Below, piece by piece: positions 35,808 through 44,659 of a stretch of 64,000 nucleotides of DNA. The notes beneath the pieces were generated by a model. It ran no database searches. It was given only the letters and a program-made list of their open reading frames with translations, and was not told the DNA's origin. Origin of the DNA: Haloarcula laminariae (GTDB lineage Archaea > Halobacteriota > Halobacteria > Halobacteriales > Haloarculaceae); assembly GCF_025457605.1 (NCBI RefSeq), contig NZ_JAMZFY010000001.1, positions 1,488,001-1,552,000 of the forward strand, written 5' to 3'. The position numbers were made by a program, and so were the translations under genes. Each line of letters begins with the position of its first letter. The stretch's first letter is position 1.

Positions 35808-36962
35808 ATGAGTGATTCGCAAGCGTATGAGGCGATTACCGTCGCCTCGGATGGGGTCACCGTCACCAAGCGATTCGAAGCCGACGAGTTCCCCGTTCCC
35901 GCTATCGCGTTCAACGTCGAGTCCCGACGCTCCGAGCCAGTCACGCTCCGGCTCGTCGACACCGTCCCGGACGACGTGGCCGTCGAGGACCTGGGCTTTC
36001 ACCCCGAGTACGGCTCGGAGTTCTGGGACATCAACGACGACCGGATAACGTTCAAGAAGGAGATCGAGGCCGAAAGCGAATACACGACGGTGTACGGTAT
36101 CCGGGCGACGGGGACCGACGACGTCGAGAAGTTCCTCACGTCGCCGACCATAGAGAGCATCGTCCCGCCGCTCGACGAGGACGAGACGGACCTCGTCGGC
36201 GGCGACAACGACGCTGTCAAGGACGTTATCTCGGGCGAGTCCGACAGCGTCCCCGGCCTCGAAGACGAGGACGACGAGGACATCGAGACGCTGAACCTGA
36301 AAGACCCCAACAACGAGGGAACCGCGGCGGCCGAAAGCGCGGACGGCGACGGGGAGACCGACGGCGAGAGTGAGAGCGAGTCCGAGTCGTCGACCGGCAA
36401 GGTGGTCGCGGCGATGGCCGACGAGATACGTCAGAACAACGTCTCCGCACAGGACGTGAAACTCCTCAAGCGGGCCCTCGACGCCGTCTCCGAGGACAGC
36501 GACCAGGCCGACGGCGTGAACACGGCCCGAATCAACCGCATCCAGAACGACATCGCCGACCTCCGCGCGTACACGGACGCGCTGGAGACGTTCCTGGAGG
36601 AGAACGGCACCGGCGACGAGGTAATCGGGGAGTTCGACGACCGACTCGACGCCTTCGAGTCGGAGCTCGACCGCTTCGAGGAGGAAATCAGCAGCACGAA
36701 GTCGGCCGCGGAAGCCGCCACTGACGAGATAAACTCCCTGGGCAACGAGGTCGACTCGCTGGAGGACGGCCTCGAAGACGTCGAGGGAACCGTCGACACC
36801 ATCGAGGGCGAACTCGACGACCTGGAGGGGGAAATCGAGAGCGTCCGGGAGGAGATGGGAGAGGGAGAGCTGGCCGACCGCGTCTCCGAGCTGGAAGAGG
36901 AGATAGTCCAGCTCAAGGAGTGGCGCGAGCAGCTCTCGTCGGTCATCGGCGGCAGCAACTGA
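35808..36962 (+). CDS. Coiled-coil protein with a beta-rich head
   Basis: 384 residues, very acidic. A roughly 110-residue beta-rich head (EAITVASDGVTVTKRFEADE, RLVDTVPDDVAVEDLGFHPE) is followed by an Asp/Glu/Ser linker and a long coiled coil (about 230-370) with heptads such as DEINSLGNEVDSLEDGLEDV. No ATPase or membrane segment. TTTATTATCC near 35776 fits the TATA box and a leaderless start. The head-plus-coiled-coil layout suggests a scaffold or cell-surface/division factor, but that is speculation. Confidence 0.75.
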   Translation: MSDSQAYEAITVASDGVTVTKRFEADEFPVPAIAFNVESRRSEPVTLRLVDTVPDDVAVEDLGFHPEYGSEFWDINDDRITFKKEIEAESEYTTVYGIRATGTDDVEKFLTSPTIESIVPPLDEDETDLVGGDNDAVKDVISGESDSVPGLEDEDDEDIETLNLKDPNNEGTAAAESADGDGETDGESESESESSTGKVVAAMADEIRQNNVSAQDVKLLKRALDAVSEDSDQADGVNTARINRIQNDIADLRAYTDALETFLEENGTGDEVIGEFDDRLDAFESELDRFEEEISSTKSAAEAATDEINSLGNEVDSLEDGLEDVEGTVDTIEGELDDLEGEIESVREEMGEGELADRVSELEEEIVQLKEWREQLSSVIGGSN

Positions 36963-37069
36963 CACCGGCTCGTCCAGGTCGAGCGGTGTCGCCGCCCCTG
37001 CGAGGACTGTTCCCGACGGCTGTGGCATAACCGAACCCGTTTTATCCGCGCCAGCGATTGAGTAGGACA

Positions 37070-37966
37070 ATGACGACGACCAGAGTGGCCGTCCCCCGCA
37101 AAGGTCGCCCCCTCGAAGCCGTGCTGGAACGGCTCGCCGCCAGAACCGGGACGACGGAACTGGCCGACGAGATTATCTCGACGCTCCGGTACGAGAAGGA
37201 CCTGACCAAGGGGAACCAGGCCGCCGACGACCACGTCTACGATAGACTCGCCGACTACTCCGAGCTGTCCGACCCGACCCGACCCGAGTTCACGCTCCTG
37301 CGGGACGACCGCGACGGGATGCCACGGCGGGTCGTCTTCGACAGCGTCACCGTCCCGACCGACCGCGGTGACGTCCAGCTCATCGGCCGGGAGGAGCCGT
37401 TCCGGGCGTTGCGGACCCACGAGTTCGCCCTGGGCTTTGACAGCGCCGACCTCGTCCTGGAGGAGGTCGTCCAGCTACAGGACGACCCGCTGCGGACTAT
37501 CGACGAGATAAACGACCGCATCGACCCGCTCGACACCGACGTTCGGGTGGTGACCGGCCTCGGCGATACGGTGTACCACACGCTGCTGGCGACGCCGGCC
37601 GTCGCCGACAGCCAGGACCGGCCGCTCGACCGCGAGTTCGTCCGGCACTACGCGGGCGAGCTCTGTATCTCGCCCCGCTACGAGCGGCTCATCGAGGCCA
37701 TCCTCGGGACGGCCGTCCTGGACGACATCTCGTTTACCTACCCCGAGAACGGTCAGGAGGAGGAAGCGGCTATCGCCGACACCGGGCTCGGCGTCTACCT
37801 GACGGTCACCGGCTCGACCGCGCGGGACCACGACCTCGTACTGGGCGACCGGCTCTTCCCCAGCGAGACCGTCCTGCTGGAGAACAGCTCCGAGCGGACC
37901 CCGGCGACCGAGGGCGTCGCGGAGCTGTTCGACGAACCCGAGCTGTCGACGCTCCAGTCGCCCTGA
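37070..37966 (+). CDS. HisG-like (ATP phosphoribosyltransferase-fold) protein outside a his cluster
   Basis: 298 residues from the ATG at 37070, with a TATA-like TTTATCC about 27 bases before. The N-terminus TTTRVAVPRKGRPLEAVLER resembles HisG (RIAVPNKGRL), and a C-terminal stretch IADTGLGVYLTVTGSTARDH followed by VLGDRLFPSETVLLEN parallels the HisG region with its strand-loop-GTT motif. The middle is divergent and 298 residues is near the length of long HisG. The canonical phosphate-binding GTT is VTGST here. It is not near other histidine genes, so a new substrate or a regulator is as likely as HisG activity. Confidence 0.55.
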   Translation: MTTTRVAVPRKGRPLEAVLERLAARTGTTELADEIISTLRYEKDLTKGNQAADDHVYDRLADYSELSDPTRPEFTLLRDDRDGMPRRVVFDSVTVPTDRGDVQLIGREEPFRALRTHEFALGFDSADLVLEEVVQLQDDPLRTIDEINDRIDPLDTDVRVVTGLGDTVYHTLLATPAVADSQDRPLDREFVRHYAGELCISPRYERLIEAILGTAVLDDISFTYPENGQEEEAAIADTGLGVYLTVTGSTARDHDLVLGDRLFPSETVLLENSSERTPATEGVAELFDEPELSTLQSP

Positions 37967-38271
37967 CACTGCGGCTGTTCAGTCTGCATGGACTGGTAAG
38001 TGGCCCCTGTCGTGCAGTAATGGCGCCGGCCGTTCCGTCGTGGCCGAGCGGCGCTTGAATCCAGTCGTCGGCCGGGGCCAGAACGCTCGGCGGGCCACCG
38101 ATGTCCGTCGGGTCGAATACACCCGTTTTTGACACTCTGCCCCGCCAGTAATTCCTGCCGTCTGTCGGGTAACGACGCTGTAACAAATGGGTATCCGGCG
38201 CTCGGTTTGTCCGTAGCGCGGTCATCAACGGCCGAGGAACCGCTCGACTAGTAACCACAGCGGCGTATGCG
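37967..38271. other. Intergenic region without recognised features
   Basis: Short frames on both strands are Arg/Ser/Pro-rich shadows. The region holds the promoter of the DUF7344 gene; GACGCTGTAACAAATGGG lies some 100 bases upstream, with no convincing TATA at the expected place. No RNA gene or repeat was seen. Confidence 0.3.
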
Positions 38272-38796
38272 ATGGATCAAAACAACACCGAACTCACACG
38301 CGATCGCATCTTCGACATACTCAGTAGCCCCCGGAGACGGTACGTGCTCTATTTCCTGCGGACGGAACCGAACCCGATCCAGCTGACCGACCTGGCGGAG
38401 CACGTCGCTGCCTGGGAGAACGATACGACCGTCGAGGAGCTGTCGACCCAGCAGCGCAAGCGCGTCTACGTCTCGCTGTATCAGACGCATCTCCCGAAAC
38501 TCGCAGACTCGGGGCTCGTCAACTACGACGAGGAGTCGGGGGACGTCTCTATCGCCGCGAAAGCGAGCGAGATAGACCCGCTGCTGGGCGAGCAGGGGTC
38601 AGAGCCGGCCTGGTATCTCTACTACTTCGGGCTGGCGGTGGTGAGTTCGCTGCTGGTCGTGGCGTCGGTCGCCGGCCTGGCAATCCCGCAGATAGCCCTC
38701 GCAATCGGAATCATCGGGGCGTTCGTGGTCCTGACGACGGTCCACGTGGTGTACGAGTGGCGCCAGCAATCACCCCCGTCGGAGTTCCGCGAGTGA
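38272..38796 (+). CDS. DUF7344-domain HTH protein with two membrane helices
   Basis: 174 residues. The DUF7344 winged-helix domain is clear: FDILSSPRRRYVLYFLRTEP, LAEHVAAWENDTTVEELSTQ, KRVYVSLYQTHLPKLADSGL and an open wing. Two helices near 118-165 anchor it to the membrane. The domain is a haloarchaeal family and its members are likely transcription-related. Two more copies occur in this window at 41276 and 50435. Confidence 0.82.
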   Translation: MDQNNTELTRDRIFDILSSPRRRYVLYFLRTEPNPIQLTDLAEHVAAWENDTTVEELSTQQRKRVYVSLYQTHLPKLADSGLVNYDEESGDVSIAAKASEIDPLLGEQGSEPAWYLYYFGLAVVSSLLVVASVAGLAIPQIALAIGIIGAFVVLTTVHVVYEWRQQSPPSEFRE

Positions 38797-38869
38797 CGCT
38801 CCCAGCTACGGCGGTTCCGGCCGCTTCGGCGTCCGGGGTATCGAACAGTTCACACTTGAGCCGACCGTG

Positions 38870-38977
38870 TCAGTCGTCGTCCTCGGGCAACAGTTGCTCG
38901 GGCGTCCGCAGATACGTCGGCGTGTTCGCAAACTCCGTCATCCGCTCGAGCTCGCTCTCAGTGATGTGTTCTGGCAT
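38870..38977 (-). CDS. 35-residue haloarchaeal small protein
   Basis: ATG start, 35 residues: MPEHITESELERMTEFANTP, then TYLRTPEQLLPEDDD. The helix-turn-acidic-tail layout (xELERMTEFAxTPxYxRTPEQLLP) looks like a conserved haloarchaeal micro-protein and the third codon positions are mostly G/C. No cysteines, no membrane segment. It is convergent with the DUF7344 gene (73 bases between stops). Function unknown. Confidence 0.45.
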   Translation of the reverse strand: MPEHITESELERMTEFANTPTYLRTPEQLLPEDDD

Positions 38978-39489
38978 CACAGAAACGCTCACCGTGAGAG
39001 TGGTTAGTAATTGAGTTCATAGTCGCGGGAATGTCCATTATACCGCGGCGGCGACCGTCGCCTCCGGGGAAACCGTCTACCGCCCGATAGACGGCCGTAG
39101 CTCCGTGGAGCGGACAGTATACGGAGGATAACGGCCACCGAGGAGGGCCACTCCCACTCGACCCGGCGGACAGTGTCGTCGGTGCGACCGGTGCTTTGGC
39201 TGCCCAGTCGGACCCCCGATTTTGCTGCGAGCGCGACCGGCGCCGGACGGCTCGTCGGTGGTTCGAGACTGCGTGTGTCCTCTGTCATGTTGAACTTGTT
39301 ACAGTCGTGGGTCGACCGGTAACTGGGGTCAGCTACCGCGTGACGTGCGGTGCCGACGGTTTGCTGCCAACGTGGGGCCGTTTGCCGGTCTCGAAAGCTC
39401 TGTACGAGGCGTCCCGTGGCGGGGAGTCGGTCGGTCCGAAACAGCGGAAAGCTTATATCCGGGTAAATTTATGTTCACGGTAATACAAG
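38978..39489. other. Gene-poor gap; promoter of HalOD1 gene at its right end
   Basis: A 94-codon minus frame (39004-39288) is Arg-rich and non-acidic and looks like a shadow. TTATAT at 39453-39458 is a probable TATA box for the gene at 39490, giving a short leader. No repeat or RNA gene recognised. Confidence 0.35.
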
Positions 39490-39825
39490 ATGGGTGGGTT
39501 AGACCCGAGAGACACGTTCGCCGGTGACCGCTTCGACGGGCGCGCGTGTGTAACCGACGACGGGCCGACGTACAACCCGAACACGGACACGTACGTCGGG
39601 ACGTTCGAGGTGGCATCAGCCAGCCTCGCGGTGACGGAAGCGCTGGCGACCATCCGACACTGCGAGCCGACGGAGCTCGAACCGCTGTACCACTCGGTCG
39701 ACCCCGACGCGCTGGACCGGCTCGTCAAGTCCGGGACGGACCAGCTCCGCGTGACGATGCAGCTCGACGGGTTCGAGGTCGTCGTCACCGGGGACCGCCG
39801 CGTCGAGATTACGCCGCCGGAGTGA
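39490..39825 (+). CDS. HalOD1 output-domain protein
   Basis: 111 residues. The C-terminal part matches HalOD1: ALATIRHCEPTELEPLYHSV, DPDALDRLVKSG and VTMQLDGFEVVVTGDRRVEI. HalOD1 is a haloarchaeal output domain usually attached to or encoded near two-component proteins; here it stands alone after a short N-terminal region with DDGPTYNPNTDTYVG. No helix-turn-helix is seen. Its likely role is signalling or regulation. Confidence 0.82.
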   Translation: MGGLDPRDTFAGDRFDGRACVTDDGPTYNPNTDTYVGTFEVASASLAVTEALATIRHCEPTELEPLYHSVDPDALDRLVKSGTDQLRVTMQLDGFEVVVTGDRRVEITPPE

Positions 39826-39909
39826 CCGGCTGCCCCGGTAGCGGGCACACCGACGTGATTCCGTGTTATCCACTCGTTTACCAATACCACGCCCGGCCTC
39901 CGGCCTGGT

Positions 39910-40266
39910 GTGTCACGGACGTTCAGCGAGGACGCAGTGTACGTCGCCGACTCGTCGCTCCGGTGTGACCACCTGCTCTGGAGCCTCGTGCTCGCGGCGG
40001 CCGCCGGCGACGTGCTGTTGACCCTCACCGGGCTATCGCTGTGTTTCACCGAGGCGAACCCCGTGGCCAGGGCCTTCCTCGATGTCGCCGGGGGCGCCGG
40101 ACTCGTCGCACTGAAACTGGCCGCGCTGGCCGTACTGGTCGGCGTCTATCGGGTGGTACGGCCGCTGTTCCGTCGGGCGGCGCTGGTGGCCTTTTTCACC
40201 CCACAGCTGCTTGCGGTCTGGCACAACGGGATACTCATCGCGCGACACGCCGGCGGCTGTGGGTGA
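39910..40266 (+). CDS. DUF5658-like membrane protein
   Basis: 118 residues from GTG. Three to four helices with the pattern DVLLTLTGLSLCFTEANPVA (conserved FTEANPVARAFL) and GLVALKLAALAVLVGVYR, as in DUF5658 membrane proteins. Ends with RHAGGCG. The start codon is uncertain; no other start lies nearer with a good promoter. Function unknown. Confidence 0.72.
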   Translation: MSRTFSEDAVYVADSSLRCDHLLWSLVLAAAAGDVLLTLTGLSLCFTEANPVARAFLDVAGGAGLVALKLAALAVLVGVYRVVRPLFRRAALVAFFTPQLLAVWHNGILIARHAGGCG

Positions 40267-40343
40267 CGCCGCCGAGCTCTACAGGACGCCGAGCCCGGCT
40301 TCACCAGTCGGTGACACGTCGTCTCCCGCAGTCGGAAGCGCAT

Positions 40344-40874
40344 TCAGGCCGATTCGTCGACCATGGCCGGCCCCGCGGCGGCCGTTCGCTGCCCTCGCAG
40401 GTGCGCGACCAGGTCTTCGGGCGTGTACGCGGTACCGTCGACGAGACAGGGGAAGACGGCCGCCAGCTCGGACCCCTCGTAGACCGCGACGGCCCTGGAC
40501 GGGGGGACGATTCGCTCGAACGCTTCGTCCCCGTACGCCGTCGTCACCGTCGAGACGCTGAAAAACGGCGCTATCGAGAGGTCACTGTCGGCCGTGAGGT
40601 CGTAAAACTCGGTGACCGCATCGAGGATACGACGCCCGCTGCCGAGGTCGGTGAGCGGGCTGCTCGGACAGATGCTGCTCCCCCAGACGAGCAGGTCTAC
40701 GTCGTCGAGTACGTCGCGGTCGGCGAGCGACCTGAGCGCCGCCACGAGCCGGTCCTGTGACGGCTTGTTCGGGGCGGGCCCGACCGAGTGGACGAAAACG
40801 GTCACCCGGAGGTCGCTGTCTGTCGGGGGCACCACTGCGTCGAGCGTCGGGTCGGTAGCGTCGTCTGTGTGCAT
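40344..40874 (-). CDS. Haloarchaeal protein with C-terminal HTH-less region, unknown function
   Basis: 176 residues, soluble and acidic. Seen: VTVFVHSVGPAPNKPSQDRL, then VDLLVWGSSICPSSPLTDLG and RRILDAVTEFYDLTADSDLS. This layout (a YVRS/VHSV strand, a WGxxI motif, an Asp-rich helix) recalls a family present in many haloarchaea, but no named domain comes to mind. Convergent with the gene at 39910, with 77 bases between. A TATA-like TAAATTG lies upstream near 40955. Confidence 0.6.
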   Translation of the reverse strand: MHTDDATDPTLDAVVPPTDSDLRVTVFVHSVGPAPNKPSQDRLVAALRSLADRDVLDDVDLLVWGSSICPSSPLTDLGSGRRILDAVTEFYDLTADSDLSIAPFFSVSTVTTAYGDEAFERIVPPSRAVAVYEGSELAAVFPCLVDGTAYTPEDLVAHLRGQRTAAAGPAMVDESA

Positions 40875-41275
40875 CGGTATAGCGAAGGCTCGACAGCAGT
40901 GATAAACGGGACAGGTCGTTCTCGCCGAATAGAGGCATTACCCGAATAAACGGTAAATTGGGGGAGAGCGCCAACGCAGACCGGACGACGACGGCCGCCG
41001 TCGTGTGTGGCCTCGGTGGGGGTGGGGTGGGTGAGTTGGCAAGGGATGGACCGGTGGCCAGTACGTGCGGATGGTTGCTCTCCCCGCGAATCGACCAACA
41101 GACCCAGGTCTCATTGTTACTCCGTGGTTAGCTCCGGTAAGCCCTTCGACACTGCTTTGGGGCCCCACTGAGCGGTGCCTGCTGACTGTGCAGCTACCCG
41201 AAAGGCCAGCATAACTATCGGTGTCTCCCTGGAGCATCCCGGTAATGCTTGCCCCCACCACTCGGACTGTGTGTT
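40875..41275. other. Intergenic region; perfect GC-rich palindrome
   Basis: ACGACGGC, one base, GCCGTCGT at 40988-41004 is a perfect inverted repeat. It lies between divergent genes and could be a regulator site or part of a stem. Flanking sequence is G-rich (GGTGGGGGTGGGGTGGG). No gene found; the right end holds the promoter of the DUF7344 gene at 41276. Confidence 0.35.
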
Positions 41276-41602
41276 ATGGTAGCTAACGACGAAAACTCCG
41301 AGGCCGAGGTGTCGCTGACCGAACGGCTAGAGCTACTGGCCTCGAAACGCAGGCGGACGGTGCTCGAACTGCTCGCTGCGTCCGGCACGGCCGTCCACTC
41401 GCTGGAGTCGCTTGCGACCGCGGTCACACAGGCCGAACAGGGAGCCGACGCTCAGCCCGCCCGCAGCGTCCGTCTGTGTCTCCATCACGTCCACCTGCCG
41501 AAACTCGATGCCGCCGGTCTCGTGGCGTACGACCCCGGCTGTCACGTCGTCGAGTACACGGGGTCCAGAGCGGTCGAACAGCTGCTGGAGACGGTCGAGT
41601 AG
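41276..41602 (+). CDS. DUF7344-domain HTH protein
   Basis: 108 residues from the ATG at 41276 (the ORF opens at 41249). It has LTERLELLASKRRRTVLELL, a helix ATAVTQAEQGADAQ and SVRLCLHHVHLPKLDAAGLV, then the wing and VEYTGSRAVEQLLETVE. No membrane helix, unlike the copy at 38272. Cytosolic DNA-binding role is inferred. Confidence 0.75.
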   Translation: MVANDENSEAEVSLTERLELLASKRRRTVLELLAASGTAVHSLESLATAVTQAEQGADAQPARSVRLCLHHVHLPKLDAAGLVAYDPGCHVVEYTGSRAVEQLLETVE

Positions 41603-41695
41603 CTGTCGTCCCCGACGAGACGACGTGCCAGCACCGGAAACAGCTCTTGCCGGCGACGTGGTCCCGTCCGTGTGCCCGCAGCGTACCTGCGACGC

Positions 41696-42187
41696 TCAGA
41701 GCGTTCGGACGACCAGCACCACGGCCCCGGCGAGGAGAACCAGCGCCATCATCGTCGCGCCGCTCTCCCTGGTCGAGTCGCTCCCCAACTCCGTGCTGTT
41801 CGAGCTGTCGTCACCGCCGTCGCTCGGGGTCGCCGACTCGGATGCACCGGAGGCGTCCGACGGTTCCGCCGTCGGGGTGGCTGTCGGCGTTGTCGTCTGC
41901 GCTGGTGGCGTCGTTGTCGTGGCGGTTGTGGGTGTCGGCGTTGACGTCGGCGTCGGTGTCGACGTCGGCGTGGATGTCGACGTTGGCGTCGATGTCGGGG
42001 AAGCTGTGGATGTCGGTGTCGACGGCGTGGTCGGCGTGTTCCCGGCGCCGGTCTGACTCGACATCCCGGGAGCGATGGCGGCCGGATGCGGCTCCCCGGC
42101 CCCCAACCCAACCGGCGTCCACAACAGCCCATAGGCGATCAGTGCGACGAGGGTCGTGCTCGCGAGTTTGCGTGTCGTAGCGTCCAT
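41696..42187 (-). CDS. Thr/Ser/Pro-rich surface protein with C-terminal anchor
   Basis: 163 residues. Signal-like first helix (TTLVALIAYGLLWTPVGLGA), a very Thr/Ser/Pro-rich tract with a PTSTPT repeat unit (about 50-105), an acidic spacer and a C-terminal helix MMALVLLAGAVVLVVRTL. No PGF motif at the end, so it is not a typical archaeosortase substrate. The tract is encoded by a degenerate GGTGTCGGCGTC-type tandem repeat near 41880-42020. A likely O-glycosylated stalk; strand slippage could vary its length. Confidence 0.65.
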   Translation of the reverse strand: MDATTRKLASTTLVALIAYGLLWTPVGLGAGEPHPAAIAPGMSSQTGAGNTPTTPSTPTSTASPTSTPTSTSTPTSTPTPTSTPTPTTATTTTPPAQTTTPTATPTAEPSDASGASESATPSDGGDDSSNSTELGSDSTRESGATMMALVLLAGAVVLVVRTL

Positions 42188-42279
42188 AGGTGTGTGTCGG
42201 ACTGGCGCCCGACTCGGTACTGACTGGCTTCAGAAGAGCGTGGTATTGTTATATCCGCTCAACGACGGTAGCCGCCCGC

Positions 42280-43371
42280 TTACGCGCTGTCCGTCTGCAG
42301 CGGGACCGTCTGTTCGTCGGGGACCGCCCTCGAACTCGCACGGATGGCCTCGATGATACGCAGCGTCCACGTCCCCTCGTCGACCGGTACCGCCGGCGGC
42401 TCGTCCCGCTGTATCGCGCGTGCCTCCTCGGCGAACTGGTGGCGGTGAGGGGCCGGGGCGGCCTGGTCGTCGTCTCGGTCGGGGTCAGCGTCCGCGGTGA
42501 GGCTCCCGGCTGCCCCCCGTATCTGATTCAGAACGTGGCCGACCGTGTCCAGCGCGCGGGTCTTCGTCGCCTGCTCGTCGCGGCCGCGGACTGTCACCGA
42601 CTGGGAATCGACGTCGATTTCGATGCTTCCCCGGTCGCCGTGGACCTGGATGACCCTATGGGAGACATCACTCGCCACCACCGTTCCGCTACAGAGCACA
42701 CCGTCGTCGGTGGTGTACTGGAACTGGGCGCTGTCGTACCCGAACACCTGGTCGCCGTCCAGGAGCGACGCGCTCGACTGTATCGAGTCGGGGTGAGACG
42801 GGAAGCCACCGAGGTTCAAGACCGTGTAAATCGGGTGCGCGAGCCCCGCCTCGAACTCGCCGCCGGGGAGCTCGAAGGCGCCCGCCCCGCGGTCAGCGCC
42901 GTCGGGCCACGTCTCGCAGGCGTACAGCAGGTCGACGGAACGCACTTCGCCGACAGCACCGTCTTCGATGTGGTCCCGGGCGCTCCGAACGGCCGGCGTG
43001 AAGTTCCGGTCGTGGGCGACCGACACGGTGGCGTCGTACTCCGCCACGAGCCGTTCCAGCTCCGCCGCATTGGCGACGGTATCGGTTACCGGGGCCGCTA
43101 TCAGAACGGGGATGCCGTCCTCGATGGCCATCCGGGCCAGTTCGAGGTGTGTGCCGACCGGCGTACAGAGGTGTATCCACTCCGGTGACTCGCGGGCCAA
43201 CAGCCCCTCGAAGTCGGCGTAGGCGTTGGCGTCGTACTCGGTTGCCTTCTCTCTGGCTCGTGCCTCGTCCCCGTCACAGACGGCGACGAGTTCCGTAGCC
43301 GGGCACTCTTGGACCCCTGCGAGATGGGAGTCGGCCCCCACGCTGCCGACGACCGCGGTTTCCAGTGTCAT
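42280..43371 (-). CDS. Gfo/Idh/MocA-family protein lacking the catalytic Lys motif
   Basis: 363 residues. N-terminal Rossmann domain (AVVGSVGADSH, VAVCDGDEARA) and C-terminal alpha/beta domain of the family. At the place where active members have the EKP motif, this protein has PVLIAAPVTD, so the usual catalytic Lys is absent; the GxGxxG motif is also degenerate (VGSVGA). A dehydrogenase role is therefore doubtful, and a sugar-binding or regulatory role is possible. Genes around it (AglF-like, polysaccharide deacetylase, acyltransferase) suggest surface sugar metabolism. Confidence 0.78.
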   Translation of the reverse strand: MTLETAVVGSVGADSHLAGVQECPATELVAVCDGDEARAREKATEYDANAYADFEGLLARESPEWIHLCTPVGTHLELARMAIEDGIPVLIAAPVTDTVANAAELERLVAEYDATVSVAHDRNFTPAVRSARDHIEDGAVGEVRSVDLLYACETWPDGADRGAGAFELPGGEFEAGLAHPIYTVLNLGGFPSHPDSIQSSASLLDGDQVFGYDSAQFQYTTDDGVLCSGTVVASDVSHRVIQVHGDRGSIEIDVDSQSVTVRGRDEQATKTRALDTVGHVLNQIRGAAGSLTADADPDRDDDQAAPAPHRHQFAEEARAIQRDEPPAVPVDEGTWTLRIIEAIRASSRAVPDEQTVPLQTDSA

Positions 43372-43706
43372 CGTCCCATCACCCCGTGTCTGAATATATT
43401 GTTATACCCGCGCTACGTCGGCGGTAAGGCGCTGTTATCGAACGGCTGTGACGTTCGAATGCCGGCCGAAAACGGCCTGTGGGCGACCGTTCCCCGGTGA
43501 AAAAATGACAGTGTAAGATACACTAGTCCGAGTGGACATTTTATCCGCCTCCCCCGTCCAGCGTTAAATTTTCGCCGGAACCCATCTATAGAATGTGTGG
43601 TTGGTACGTAGCTGGTGTCCGATACCGGAGTAACTCCCAATTACTAGGTACTCCTTACTGACAAGGTGGTCAGAACTCCTTTTCCGGTAGGAATATCCTG
43701 ACCGGT
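43372..43706. other. Divergent promoter region
   Basis: Between the divergent genes at 43371 and 43707. GTTATAC (43399-43405) fits the TATA box of the minus-strand gene. The sequence CTTTTCCGGTAGGAATATCC at 43679-43698 lies just before the plus-strand start. No inverted repeat longer than six bases or reading frame was seen in the middle. Confidence 0.35.
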
Positions 43707-44399
43707 ATGGCAGACAATTACCGGAACGCGACGGGCGGGAAAGCACAGCATACCAGCCGGCGGCGATTCATGCGAACTGTCAGCGTCACCGGCACGATGG
43801 TTGCGGTCGGAACGGCGTCGACCGGCGGCGCGCTCGGCGCCGAGAACACCGTCGACCTCGGGGCCGAAGGCCTCAGCGACGGCGACCTGATCGGGCCGTA
43901 CCTCGAGGAGTTCTTCGCCGACGGGACGACGGTGTACGTTCCGGCCGGCGAGTACGACTTCAGTGGCGACGGGCTGGGCGGCGAGTACGCCGACGCGGCG
44001 CTCGTCGGCGCCCCCGACGGCGTCACGCTCAACCGCCCAACGGACCCCGAATCCGGAGCCAGCCTGCCGCTGGTGGCGACCACGGGGACGGTCCGCATCG
44101 AGAACATCGCCATCCGCGGCGGGGCCACCGACAGCCCGTCGCGTCCGAACCGTATCGAGATAGACGGCACCGGCAGCGAGGCGGGCGCCGACTACGAGTT
44201 CGCGGTCGGCGGCGACCTCACGCTCGACGAGGGCCACACCGTCGTCGGGAGCGACGAGCCGCTGTGGCTGTCCGGCGACATCGGCGAGGGACACGTCAGC
44301 GGCCACGTCCGCGACGGCGTGGACTCCTTTTTCTACAGCGGCGACCTGGAGCGCATCGAAATCGACGGCGACGCGGATATCACCGTGGCACAGGGCTAA
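43707..44399 (+). CDS. Tat-exported protein, beta-helix-like
   Basis: 230 residues. N-terminal Tat signal SRRRFMRTVSVTGTMVAVGT with an AxA-like cleavage region (ALGAENT), so it is exported folded without a lipobox. The mature part is glycine/aspartate rich, with repeated strands VYVPAGEYDFSGDG and FYSGDLERIEIDGDADITV that look like a right-handed beta-helix; no catalytic motif visible. The next small gene starts two bases after the stop. Confidence 0.75.
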   Translation: MADNYRNATGGKAQHTSRRRFMRTVSVTGTMVAVGTASTGGALGAENTVDLGAEGLSDGDLIGPYLEEFFADGTTVYVPAGEYDFSGDGLGGEYADAALVGAPDGVTLNRPTDPESGASLPLVATTGTVRIENIAIRGGATDSPSRPNRIEIDGTGSEAGADYEFAVGGDLTLDEGHTVVGSDEPLWLSGDIGEGHVSGHVRDGVDSFFYSGDLERIEIDGDADITVAQG

Positions 44400-44401
44400 C
44401 G

Positions 44402-44602
44402 ATGGTCACGAAAACAGAGTGGGAGGAGGTCCCCGAGGACCCGGACCCACACGAGAACCTCGGCTACGAACTGGAGGAGCTGACTGTCATCCAGTCGGAG
44501 ACGAAAGACCAGTTCGTCTTTCTGCCGGCAGAGGAGTCCCACCTGCTGGAGGAGGCCTTTATCGTCGCGACCGAGGACTCGCTCGTCGATTTGACGCAGT
44601 AA
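44402..44602 (+). CDS. 66-residue haloarchaeal small protein
   Basis: ATG at 44402, two bases after the previous stop. Sequence has DPDPHENLGYELEELTVIQS and QFVFLPAEESHLLEEAFIV, a pattern I associate with a small haloarchaeal family (DLGYEL…FLP…EAFIV). Very acidic, no membrane helix. Co-transcribed with the Tat protein. Function unknown. Confidence 0.65.
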   Translation: MVTKTEWEEVPEDPDPHENLGYELEELTVIQSETKDQFVFLPAEESHLLEEAFIVATEDSLVDLTQ

Positions 44603-44659
44603 GCCGACGATAACTAACCCCGCGACCCGCCTCTGCTCAGGCCACGCGTCGGCCCCCAG

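Noticed and set aside
39004-39288. 94-codon minus-strand ORF
   Set aside because: Arg- and Ser-rich, not acidic, with poor third-position bias; reads as an opposite-strand shadow.
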